A stretch of 50,071 nt of DNA from NCBI GenBank assembly GCA_002270565.1, contig NQMI01000038.1, forward strand, positions 52,202 to 102,272, given 5' to 3'. Positions 12,123 through 22,600 of this stretch are shown piece after piece. The stretch comes from Stenocarpella maydis. Its lineage: Eukaryota > Ascomycota > Sordariomycetes > Diaporthales > Diaporthaceae. The stretch's first letter is position 1, and each line of letters begins with the position of its first letter. The translations under genes were made by a program, and so were the position numbers. The notes beneath the pieces were generated by a model. It searched no databases, was not told the DNA's origin, and saw nothing but the letters and a program-made list of their open reading frames with translations.

Positions 12123-12775
12123 CTATTAGCATAACTAAATAGTTATCTTTCTTTACACTCTATAGATATAAACCTTAGGCATATTATAAATTACTACTAA
12201 ATAACACCCCAGCAGAATTAGTAGAATAGAAAGTAATATAAATTGGATAAATCTAGAGGGATATTCAAGCAGAACTTCTTTTCATATAAGAATAAATAGC
12301 AAAATATAGAAACTAGAAAAGAATTAAGAGACTAATTCTTAAGGAGAGAGATAAGATCTACCTTCTTTACCGAAATATTAAAACCAAGCAACCTAGCAAT
12401 AAGCTTAACTATAAGGAAATTAGCCCCTTTAAAATTTTATGAAAATAATTAGATACTAACTATAAACTTTTACTACCTAAAGAAATAAAATAATATAATA
12501 ACTTCTATATCTTACTTTCTAAACTAATATTAGAAAATATAAAACTCAAAATATAAATTAAAACTATTAATACATATAATGAGGAATATAAAGTAAAAAG
12601 AATTATAAACTCTAAATAGTACTAAGGAATAATGGAATACCTTATTAAGTGAAAAGGATATAATTTAGGTGAGAAAATATATAAGAACTAAAGTAAAACC
12701 TTAAAAATAGTAAGAAACTCCTAGAAAGTTTTAAAACTAAGAATACAAATAAAGGCAAATATTACCCAGCTAAAT
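12123..12775 (+). pseudogene. Integrase C-terminus and chromodomain of a second Ty3/gypsy (chromovirus-like) element
   Basis: A plus-strand frame reads IYLLYRNIKTKQPSNKL then SPFKI (about 12350-12435), the conserved GPF/Y-region signature of fungal chromovirus integrases. It is followed by EEYKVKRI, MEYLIK and KGYN (about 12580-12670), the pattern of a chromodomain. Stops are frequent and RIP-like. This lineage differs from the element at 319-12122, so it is a separate copy. Its upstream pol part is not next to it: the LTR ends immediately before. Confidence 0.6.
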
Positions 12776-12829
12776 AATTAAATTAGCTACTATTTAAAGG
12801 AAATATTATTAATTTAAGGATACTAAAAG

Positions 12830-13400
12830 ATAAAGATTAGGAACTAGATAAGCTACTTATAGGTGTATTTCCTTTACCCCTAACTAAAAGCCCAGACCAA
12901 TCTACTACTACATTTTTAGTACTTATAGAATTCCAATTAAAATAAAGATTAGAAAGATACCCCTTAATAGCTACAACCTCCTGTACCACTTCAGCAGTAT
13001 GGGCCCGCTCCTCTTTAGCTAACCCCTCATTTACTAGCTTCACCCCCTTCTCCTGAAGAAAATGTTTTTACTTCTTTAGATAAGCTAAATGAGCTGGAGA
13101 TTCATTTAAGGAATCCTAAGCCCTTCAAAACTGTGCCTATACCTCTTTTAAATGCTCCTCCTCCTTAATCTTACGGCCATCCAGCTTAGCTAGTTCATTA
13201 GTAATATGCAACACTATAAAGGTCAGCCTAACAACCACTCATGGGAACAGGATACTTACAAGAAGATACTAGCGTATGCGATATATTATAAGAACAACCA
13301 CGCTTGGTGCATTATGAACAGCTCTCTACAGAATCAACCATCTTGCAAACCAGGTCCTTAGATAAATAATGGAAATATAGAGTAACTTTATAACCATACC
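12830..13400 (-). pseudogene. Antisense relic: Cys-cluster plus coiled-coil-like protein
   Basis: On the minus strand a decayed frame reads MVDSV..C..C.KRGC (near 13350), then a charged helical stretch, then an open 68-codon segment (13043-12837) with VNEGLAKEERAHTAEVVQEV and a terminal DWSGL. This looks like the short zinc-binding, coiled-coil gag-like proteins found repeatedly in filamentous fungi. It lies antisense between a chromodomain relic and a candidate 3' LTR, mirroring 8204-8620 in the neighbouring element. Confidence 0.35.
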
Positions 13401-13592
13401 ATTTAATAAAGGCATAATGATTAAGGCAAGCTTAGCATTGCTTAAATACTCCTATAACGGAACTTTTTATAACTTAAGAATCTTTAGCTCTAAATAATAT
13501 AATAAATTAAGAAGGTATAAATAAGAATATAAATAAATAAAAAATAACTTATGGAGTACTTTTAAGGATAAAAGAAGTAAGGAGGGAGATAG

Positions 13593-14061
13593 TATTATGA
13601 GCTAATACAAATGGCACCCTAGGGACCCATTTGAGGACCTAGGTATTTAAAATGAATACCATGATATAACCCCGCAGGACCCCAGCTGCTAAGATAGCAT
13701 GGCCTAACCCAGAGGCCTAGGGTTAGGGCTGCAGACCTACAAGCTTAATAGTGCTTACGCGAGCACCCATAAGTAACAGCAAGCAATGGCTGCAAGTGCT
13801 TATCTGAGATTAAGTGAGCAATAATGAGCTAACTGAAGAGTCGGAATATATAAGGACACGGTTATCACCATAATAGATAGCTTTTATAGAACAGACTCTT
13901 CAGTCGTTAATCTAAGTATTTAATCCTAGTATTAGATAGCCTTATAGCTAGTGATTATTGTTAGTTAATAATATTGCTTAATGACCGCCTAATAATGTAT
14001 TCCGAATATAAACCCTTGATCTTTTAGGTTTAATGTACTCGGAAACCCTCTGATCATTACA
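13593..14061 (+). repeat. Candidate 3' LTR of the second element
   Basis: A purine tract (AAGGAGGGAGATAG) at 13579-13592 is followed by TATTATGAGC (probably TGTT... before G-to-A change). The block contains a TATATAAGG box near 13840 and ends ...CATTACA at 14061, just before the composition changes to unique sequence. Length and layout fit an LTR, but no second copy is present in the window to confirm the borders. Confidence 0.4.
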
Positions 14062-15219
14062 GTTACTAATCTAGTAGGCTTAATTAAATTATCTTTATAT
14101 AAAGCTCATCTCTTTATTTTTACTAATCTGTAAATTACTAAGCAATCTACTGATTAGTATTGAATGGCCTTTGCTATATGGTGATAGTATGTATATATGT
14201 GGGGTTCTTGTTTGATGGCTCTGTAATTGCTTGCTTCTAACTAACTATCTGGGGGAAGCGGGTTGTTTTGTACGAATAGGAAGAGTAGCCTCTTCTCCTG
14301 CCAAGCCCCTGACTTAGTCAGGCAGCCTAGCCCAATAGGATTGCGTGCGATCCAACAGGGCAATATTCCAACAGTTAAAGTGTATATGAAGTGATATATA
14401 AACTCGAGTAAAACTTGTTCTCTGTAGGCGCAAGGATCAGGGAAAGATGTTGACGGACATCGTGAAGGTTTGAATGCATTTGTGTACACAAAAGCTATGA
14501 TTTCACCGGTCCAGGGCGATACCTGTGCCCCATACATTCAGATGAAGCCAACTCTTGACCTCGAGTTGCAGAGCTTCCCGAGTGTTGTTCTGAGAATGTT
14601 TGTGACGTGATGTTTTGTGTGGTGGCTGACTCAGCATCGTGGTTGAGGTTATTCAGCGCCGCGGAGATGCCAAAACAGACGAGAACGGGCCGGATGCGGC
14701 TGTTGCGGCATTGAGCGGCTACGACTAGGTTTACATATGGTAGAAAGTTGGCTCTGCCCCTGGAAAATCCCTCAGACAACCAATCACCACGTTTCCATTA
14801 CTGCAATCCCTCGAGGTTCTTGTAAGCGTCGTTGTTCGGCCATCGCACACAGCGGAAGTCCGAACAGTGGCATGATTTCCCAAGGTTTTGCGGATCATGC
14901 TCGTGGTCAGCGAGGCGATGGTGAAGGGATGGAGGCGCACGACGACAGCTGGAGATTGCATCTCCGTGGCAGGTGGATAATTCTCTGGTATTAAAACCAA
15001 GCTGGAACCCAGCAGAATGCCAGCAGTAAGTGACCCTGGCACCTGGGAACATCGCCTTCTCTTCACACATCGCATCATTCTTGCCCAGCCTTCAAAGCTA
15101 AAGTCACTGACTGCTCACAGCACTCAGCCTGCGACAACCGTACAAGACACACCGCAATGTACTTGGTCCCACCATATTGACACCTCAAGCGTCTAGCCAA
15201 GCAGAGAGACATAACCACA
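14062..15219. other. Intergenic; transition from AT-rich repeats to unique sequence, upstream of the flavohemoprotein gene
   Basis: Base composition rises towards normal coding GC between about 14.1 and 14.5 kb. Several overlapping ORFs under 120 codons occur on both strands, but none shows recognisable domains or a consistent codon pattern. The last several hundred bases are the likely promoter of the gene at 15220. Confidence 0.5.
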
Positions 15220-16530
15220 ATGACCGTCACACCCAGCACAACAGCAGGCCCCAAACCGGGCGATGCGACGAACGGCGATGCCGTTGACCCTTCAGCACCC
15301 CTGAGTCAGGCCCAGCTGGACATCATCAAGGCCACCGTGCCCGTCCTCCAAGCCCACGGTGAGACCATCACCAAGGTCATGTATGACAATATGATCGGCG
15401 CGCACCCCGAAATGCACAACGTCTTCAGCACCACCTCTCAGGTCACCGGGCGTCAGCCACGGGCCCTCGCCCGCGCGGTCCTGGCATACGCCATGTACAT
15501 CGACGACCTGCCCAAGCTCGCACACGCCGTCGAGCGCATAGCACAGAAGCACGTCAGCCTGTTCATCCAGCCAGAGCAGTACGACATAGTGGGGGGCCAT
15601 CTGATCGGCGCCATCGGCCAGGTCCTCGGTGACGCGGCGACCCCCGAGATCGTTGACGCCTGGACGGCGGCGTACGGGGTGCTCGCCAAGGTGTTCATCG
15701 GCCGGGAGCAGGAGCTGTACAGGGCCGACGGGAACTGGACGGGCTGGCGCAAATTCCGCATCGCAAGGAAGGCCAGGGAGGCCGACGACGTCGCGAGCTT
15801 CTACCTGGAGCCCGTGGACGGCGCGGCGCTGCCGCGGTTCCTGCCGGGCCAGTACGTCAGCTTGCAAGTCTTGGTGAAAGAACTGGGTTACAACCAGAGC
15901 CGGCAGTACAGCCTGAGCCTGGCGCCCGACGACGCGGGGGGGTTCTACAGGATCAGCGTCAAGAAGGACCGCGACCCCGAGGCGGGCGTCGACGGCCTGA
16001 TCTCGAACCTGCTGCACGACAGGTACAACGAGGGCGACGTGATCGAGCTGTCGCACCCGCACGGCGAGTTCTTCCTCGACCCGTCCGACGCCTCAAAGGA
16101 AGGCGCCCCCGCGGTCCTCATATCTGCCGGCATAGGGGCTACGCCGCTATTGTCCATGCTCCACGCCCTGGCGAAAGCCTCGGCAGTCAAGAGGCCGGTC
16201 GCGTGGGTTCACACGTCGCGATCAAAGGGCACACAGCCGTTCGCGGATGAGGCGGTGGCGGTCTTGGAGCAGAGCGACATCAAGGACAGGGCCTCGACCC
16301 ACATCCACCTGAGACAGGGGCTCGACGGGCAAGGGATGCCCAGGCTCGACGTCTCGGCTCTTGCTCGTGAGGGTAAGCTGTTTGTGGATGATTCGAGGGC
16401 GGAATACTTCATCTGTGGTCCTGAGAAGTTCATGTTGGACGTGAGGAAGACCTTGGCAGGCTCAGGAGTTGATAAGAGTAGGGTGTTTTTGGAGTTGTTT
16501 GCCACCGGAGACGTGGAGGATGACGCCTGA
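15220..16530 (+). CDS. fhb: Flavohemoprotein (nitric oxide dioxygenase)
   Basis: This intronless gene encodes 436 residues and converts nitric oxide plus O2 to nitrate using NAD(P)H, FAD and heme. The globin domain spans about 29-170: Tyr55 and Gln79 sit where the distal-pocket Tyr and Gln are expected, and proximal His111 lies in QKHVSLFIQPEQY. The ferredoxin-reductase-like part follows: FAD-binding RQYSLS at 228-233, NAD(P)-binding SAGIGATP at 302-309, and CGP at 399-401. The ATG at 15220 has a good context (ACCACAATGA). About 25 residues precede the globin fold, longer than in bacterial Hmp; with no targeting signal obvious, a cytosolic location is likely. It stands about 1.1 kb from the retroelement block yet shows no RIP damage. 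Loss of NO-scavenging enzymes is known to sensitise fungi to host or self-made NO. Confidence 0.95.
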   Translation: MTVTPSTTAGPKPGDATNGDAVDPSAPLSQAQLDIIKATVPVLQAHGETITKVMYDNMIGAHPEMHNVFSTTSQVTGRQPRALARAVLAYAMYIDDLPKLAHAVERIAQKHVSLFIQPEQYDIVGGHLIGAIGQVLGDAATPEIVDAWTAAYGVLAKVFIGREQELYRADGNWTGWRKFRIARKAREADDVASFYLEPVDGAALPRFLPGQYVSLQVLVKELGYNQSRQYSLSLAPDDAGGFYRISVKKDRDPEAGVDGLISNLLHDRYNEGDVIELSHPHGEFFLDPSDASKEGAPAVLISAGIGATPLLSMLHALAKASAVKRPVAWVHTSRSKGTQPFADEAVAVLEQSDIKDRASTHIHLRQGLDGQGMPRLDVSALAREGKLFVDDSRAEYFICGPEKFMLDVRKTLAGSGVDKSRVFLELFATGDVEDDA

Positions 16531-19500
16531 AGGCGCCTAATTTGGGAGCATATCGCACGGGAAAGGGGGTGGTAAGGGCTTTTTTGATTGTTGAAGGCGG
16601 CGTAGTGGACACGTTTTTTTCATCCAAGGATGATAGCGCTCAAAGCGAATTCTGACGGCCGAAGACCACTACCATAATTGCCGATTCCTCGGCGAGACCA
16701 TCAAACTCAGCTACAAAACTTAGTTCGGATTTTCCATCTAAGAAGGTCAGGACACACATAGCTAAGCAGCCTTTGGCGCAAAACTAACTGCCACTATCGC
16801 AAATTGAAGTAGACATGGATCAGACTCGACGGCAATGAAGCCGGCCTTCTGACCATGTGGGGCTTGCATCTGACGGCCGCCATGTTCCAGAAGGTCTCAC
16901 GCCTATTCCTGCTCTCTGATATGAAGAGGCCGAGATCAACGCCTATGCAGCGTGCCTAATATGATGTACGACAGAGCAAGACATCCGGACGCGCGCCGTG
17001 TGTAACCTTCATGAAGCCCAAGTCGCGAGTTGTTTCCCCTTTCTACCTAGCTACCGATTTTCACGGCTCTTCGCCTCGGAGGGAATATTTACTGGTCAAC
17101 TTGGCTCCGAGGGATAGCGGCATGGGATTCTGTTCGTCTTCCACGGTCGCCAAGCGGGTTCTACTCGTCCTCCGCCGCCCATTGTGCGGCCTTTGTTGTC
17201 GACAGTCGTACGGCGTGCCGATTCGACTTCATCTCGATGTTCTAGTTTCTCGAGGCTAGGTCTATAGGATTTCACGTTGCTCAGCATCATCGTACGATAT
17301 CCATTACCGGCTGCGATCTAGGCCAGGCGGGTGGACTGAGCTCGTCCACCGCAAAGTACCTTGACGAGGTATTTCTAGAACAATTACAGTGCTCTCATGG
17401 TCGGCACATGAGGGGATCCCTTGACAATTCAGCTTTTGTTTAGGGAGCGAATCCGGCGCTTCAGATGAGCATAACCCGTTTTCCAGTTGAACCAAGTATC
17501 CTATGTCCAACAATACTATCATTACAGTCTTTATTGCAGCCTTAGACGGAGTTGAAATGTGGTTTCTATTTTCAGGATCGGCTGAAGCTAAGCACCAGAC
17601 TATTTCGACCACAGCCTGGGATGGTCACCGGAGCCAAGTTGAAGAAGTTCGTATTTCCTCAAACCTACAGCTGTATGGGACTCGTGCCTTTGTTTCTAGT
17701 ACTCAATTACCAGAGACACTCCAGCAGTCTGCTAGATAGCTATTCCGCCTCGGCTGAATCCGTGAAGCACTCGATAGATCCAGATGTCAAGCACAGCCCC
17801 TGGGCCAAACATGGATGTCCAGCGTACTTTCGTTTGTAAATGTGCTCTGTGGATGCTTCTAGAATCAGTATAGTTTCAATCCGATCTGCAGATCTTATGT
17901 CATAGATTCGTTGGGCAGCAATAATGTATGAGACCATGCGTTGGCCTGGCGGGAAACAACCTGGGTCCTTCCCACCAGTGCCCACAAGGGAGTGACAAAC
18001 GTCTACTCGTTCTATTACACAGACGGTACTAGTAGGGTTTCTACAGTCCAAACAAATTCAGAAGAGTCCCCACCTAAAACTTTGCACCATGTATCCAGCC
18101 TGAGGTGCCATACTGAGCAGGATTGGTTTGAGTAACCCGAGTTATTGGACTAAGCGTACTAATGGGTCATGTTCACTGCCTAAAAAGCTTGTTTGTACCA
18201 GTGGGTGACAACATAAGATCTCAGGGATTTTGCTTGTAATACCTAAGTCAGTACGTGATCGTGGTCCTAGTTGTACAAGGCCTGCGTCGGCAAGAAGCAG
18301 CATCTGGCGCCCTGTCATACGATCGTAGACCATGTTGTGTTACCGAAGATGCCGCTGGAACCTCAACTTGGGTCCTGCAGACCATTCAGGATTTTTGTTT
18401 GCAAAAGTGCCGCTTTGATAGAATCTGTCATGCCAGACTGTGATTCAATGGCTCTTCGAAGCCTGCTGGTTTTCTTGACTGGAGAAACCTTCAATGTTGA
18501 CATAGGTTAGTTAAATACAAGCATCACTTTCCATGTCCACCTCGTGGCTTTACATCATCCACACCAGGTACAATAGATGCCTCGTTCTTTTCCGAGGTAA
18601 ACGGAAAGATCATCCACAAGTCACAGTGACCGAGACCACCGGAGCGGGCCACGTGTTACAACATTTATAACGTCAAAGTACCGGCTAATCAACCTTTTCG
18701 CAATGTCGTCACAGTGCGGGCGACACTTTGAAGAAACTTTGAAATCAAGCCAAAGCCATGCCCCATCGGATTGGGTCCAGGGAAGTATTGCGCTTGTTTT
18801 CAATATATTATAATACTCTTGACACGATGGCTGAACCAAGCTGCCGTCAACTTGGTGGTACTCGTGTTGGCCTGCAACAATTAGCCAAGTCACGATGGAC
18901 TCCGAGCTTGGCAGGTACTGCGGACACGACATATAGTAGTAGCTAACATAGCCTACTTGTGCCATGAAGAGCTCCCATTCCAAGAAACAGCCTCTTGTAC
19001 CTATCGCTGGAGCTGCACAGAGTCTGGCTGAAGGCCTCTTTTCTAAGTTACCTTGTGAGCCGTAGATTCTGCGCCACCCCTCCCTTTCATACACTGTGCT
19101 AGCTCCTGATCGCACATCTCCACTTCTCACAACACATGTTGGGTGAAGCGTTTGCCCTCAAGGAAATTGGCATTCACTGCAGGCATTCACTGCAATTGTA
19201 ATATTCACCACCTTAAGTGGGTCTGCAAACCCTTTCACAACCCGGCTGGGCTGCAATTTATTTACAAGGTTTCTGACTGCTTTCCTTCTGTCCTCTTTGC
19301 CTTCAATGCTGTCACTTGTGTCCTCGATTCCTTACTTGCCCACACCTTCTTTCGTGCTTGTTAAATTTTTGCCTCATCAGCATTCCTCCAAGCTAAGCTC
19401 TCATAATCAACCTTCCCAAGGGTTCATTTCCTACAAGGACACTCGGATTCTTGTTTGTCTACCTACATGGTATCAGCCAATCTCTGTCCGCCGTCCTCTT

Positions 19501-19611
19501 GAGGAGTCTACTCCGCGCACCCCGGCCGAAAGGTCCTAGCCGGCATCGAAAGGTCTTCTGATACCTATAGTATCACAAAGAACTATTCTCCTGGGAAAAT
19601 ATTGTACCAGT
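16531..19611. other. 3.1 kb intergenic stretch between flavohemoprotein and PKS, no supported gene
   Basis: Many short ORFs on both strands are seen, the longest 169 codons (18621-19130, minus), without recognisable domains. A minus-strand run at 18333-17740 keeps one frame open apart from stops between 18052 and 18141 and is Cys-containing; it could be a decayed or unrecognised gene. The final several hundred bases are the presumed PKS promoter. Confidence 0.45.
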
Positions 19612-22600
19612 ATGTTCTATTCTTTGTCTGAACACCTGAATTCCCTATCTACCCGCAAACGGTTCCCCCTTGGCTACCCTCCAACAGCTGTCTCAGGGCT
19701 TACGGCCGAAATTACTGACAACTGTTCCCCAGGACCTCGATTGCATGGTGTAAGTGGTGTGATGGCGCATACAATTCCTGAGCCAGTTGCCCTGATTGGC
19801 AGCAGTTGTCGGTTTGCGGGCGGCGCCACTTCACCCTCAAAACTTTGGGAGCTCCTGGCGGACCCCATTGATCTTTCTCGTTCTGTACCACCGACCAGGT
19901 TTTCCGCAACGGGATTCTTCCACGAGGATGCAGAGCACAATGGAACCACGAACTCCCCTTACGGGTATTGGCTTGAAGAAGACGTGGACAGGTTCGACGC
20001 GGCCTTCTTCAACATATCCAAGAAAGAGGCGGAGGCAATGGACCCTCAACAACGACTTCTCCTAGAAGCTGTCTACGAGGCCTTGGAGTCTGCTGGGTAC
20101 AGCCTCAGGAAGGTTGCTGGCCGAAACATCGGCGTCTACACGGGTGTCATGACTACTGACTATCGCTCGCTTTCCGAGAGAGATGAGCTAAACGCTTCGC
20201 AGTACGCAGCCACCGGCAACGCAAGCTCTATCATCGCGAACCGAATCTCGTACTTTTACGACTTTCATGGACCATCAATGACTGTGGACACTGCATGTTC
20301 GGCAAGCCTGGTCGCTCTCCACCAGGCTGTCCTTGCCATCCGCGCTGGCGAGACAGAAATGGCTTGTGTTGCCGGTGTCAACCTTATGCTCACTCCTGAG
20401 CAATTCATTTCGGAGTCGGACCTACACATGCTAAGCCCTACGGGGCACTGCCAGATGTGGGACGTAGGTGCTGACGGATACGCAAGAGGCGAAGGTGTGG
20501 TGGCGATCTTCCTTAAGTCGCTGCGTCAGGCTGTCCGCGATGGCGACAGCATCCAAGCTGTCATCCGGCACACGGGAGTGAACTCGGATGGAAGAACTCA
20601 GGGCATCACAATGCCGAACCCAGCAGCACAATCCGCATTGATTCGAAAGACATATGAGAGTGCTGGCTTGGATCCCCGGAACCCGGATCTTCGCCCGCAG
20701 TACTTTGAGGCCCACGGTAGGTCGTTCATTTTAGCCCTTGCCCTCGCTGAGATGACATATTTGCTTACAGCTTTAAAGGAACTGGAACACCTGCTGGTGA
20801 TCCACGCGAAGCTCGAGCCATTGCCGAAGCCTTCTTTGGTCATACCGAAGATGCTGCGTCGACTTCGAGAGGTTTAAGCGAGAAGAAATTGCTGGTTGGT
20901 TCAGTAAAGACCATCATCGGGCACACTGAGGGTGCTGCAGGCCTTGCGGGCATCCTAAAAGTCGTTCTCGCCATGAAGAACAACTGCGTTCCCAGAAATC
21001 TGCACCATAATAACTTGAACCCAAGCGTTCTCCCTTACTATCGCAATCTTCAGATCCCCACTCAGACATCCATCTGGCCGTCACCTCCAGCGGGACAACC
21101 GAGGAGAGCGAGCGTGAACTCTTTCGGTTTCGGTGGCACCAATGCCCACGCCATTGTGGAACAGTACATTCCTGACATCCACCAAAGTGCAGTATGGTCA
21201 GTCGTTGCGGGAAAGCCGATACCAAATACGCATCAGGTGGCTCAAATTGCATTGCCTCTTGTTATTACGGCCGCCTCGGAGGACTCGTTCATTGCTACTG
21301 TCAGGGGCCTTGCTTCATACATCCAGCGGCACCCCGATGTCACAACTCAACAGTTGGCATGGCACATTTACGACCGGGGCACAGAGCACACGCTGAAGGC
21401 CTCCGTTGCCTCTGAGCCTGGTAGGGCATCCTTGGCGATGCCCAGCTTGCAGTCTTTGGTGGTGCGCGCTTCCACAAACCCGTCCAGCGCTATCGTACGC
21501 TCCAGGAACTCATCAGCTGGACGGCCTTTGCTTGGGATATTCACCGGACAGGGAGCACAGTACTCGGCAATGTCAAAAGGCCTTCTCCAAACAAGCACGG
21601 TGTATCGCGATACTATCAGGCAGCTTGACAGCATTTTGCGAAACGACTGCCCCCACCCACCAGACTGGTCACTTGAAGACAGGATCATGGCGGAGGATCA
21701 AGACTCAGGAGTTGGTAGGGCCGAGATAGCCCAGCCACTATGCACTGCTCTCCAAATCGCCTTGGTACGACTGCTCGAGAGCCTCAAAGTATCATTTCAA
21801 TGCGTGGTCGGCCACTCTTCTGGAGAAATTGCAGCCGCGTTCGCAGCTAAGCGCCTGCAGATGCGAGACGCCATCCTGATCGCGTATTACCGAGGTCGTT
21901 TTGCCCACCTGGCCGCAGGAACTAATGGAAGCAGTGGGGGCATGATGGCTTGTGGGCTGTCAAGACAGGAAGCCGAAGAGTTCTGCTCCAGGTCCGGATA
22001 TCACGGACGCATTTCGGTCGCGGCGAGCAACTCTCCCAGCCTCGTCACCTTGTCAGGGGATATCGACGTCATCACTGCTGCCTCCAGAGAGCTTGAGGCG
22101 GCAGGAAAGCTCGCGAGGGTCCTGAGAATCGATACGGCGTATCATTCCTTCCATATGGCTCAGGCAGTCCGAGAATACTCTGCGGCCTTGGCACAGTGTG
22201 GCGTTCAAGCTCAACCATATGGAGGTGGTACTACCCCGATATGGGTGTCAAGCGTATACAACCGCCAAGATGATACCAGCCCAGAGGATCTCGCAATAAA
22301 GTACTGGGAAGACAACATGATGTGCCCTGTTCTGTTTAACGAGGCACTTCAGACTGCCCTACAACGGTTCGGGCCCTTTGACTGTGCGATCGAGGTGGGG
22401 CCTCATCCGCAACTGCAGGCTCCAGCCACGGAGACGATTAGGGCCAGCATCGGCATAGACATGCCGTACTCTGGGCTGATACAGAGAGGAAAGGGAGCAG
22501 AAGTTGCATTCTCCGAATTCCTAGGCTTCATGTGCGTTAATCTCGGCGCATCTTCGGTAGACATTGGGAGTTTTGTCCGGCATTCCACACAGCCTGAACT

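Noticed and set aside
315..12126. CTAC/CTAT as a 4-bp target-site duplication of the LTR element
   Set aside because: It is only a weak match needing a transition, and the flanking elements lie in opposite orientation, so it cannot be distinguished from chance.
15292..16062. 256-codon ORF on the minus strand
   Set aside because: It is the complementary frame of the GC-rich flavohemoprotein gene and shows no domain.
18621..19130. 169-codon minus-strand ORF between flavohemoprotein and PKS
   Set aside because: No domain, signal peptide or membrane pattern. A length of 169 codons can arise by chance here, so I left it in the intergenic note.
20717..20778. Apparent PKS truncation at 20877
   Set aside because: A 62-nt GT-AG intron removes the out-of-frame part and restores EAHGTG in the KS domain, so the gene is continuous.
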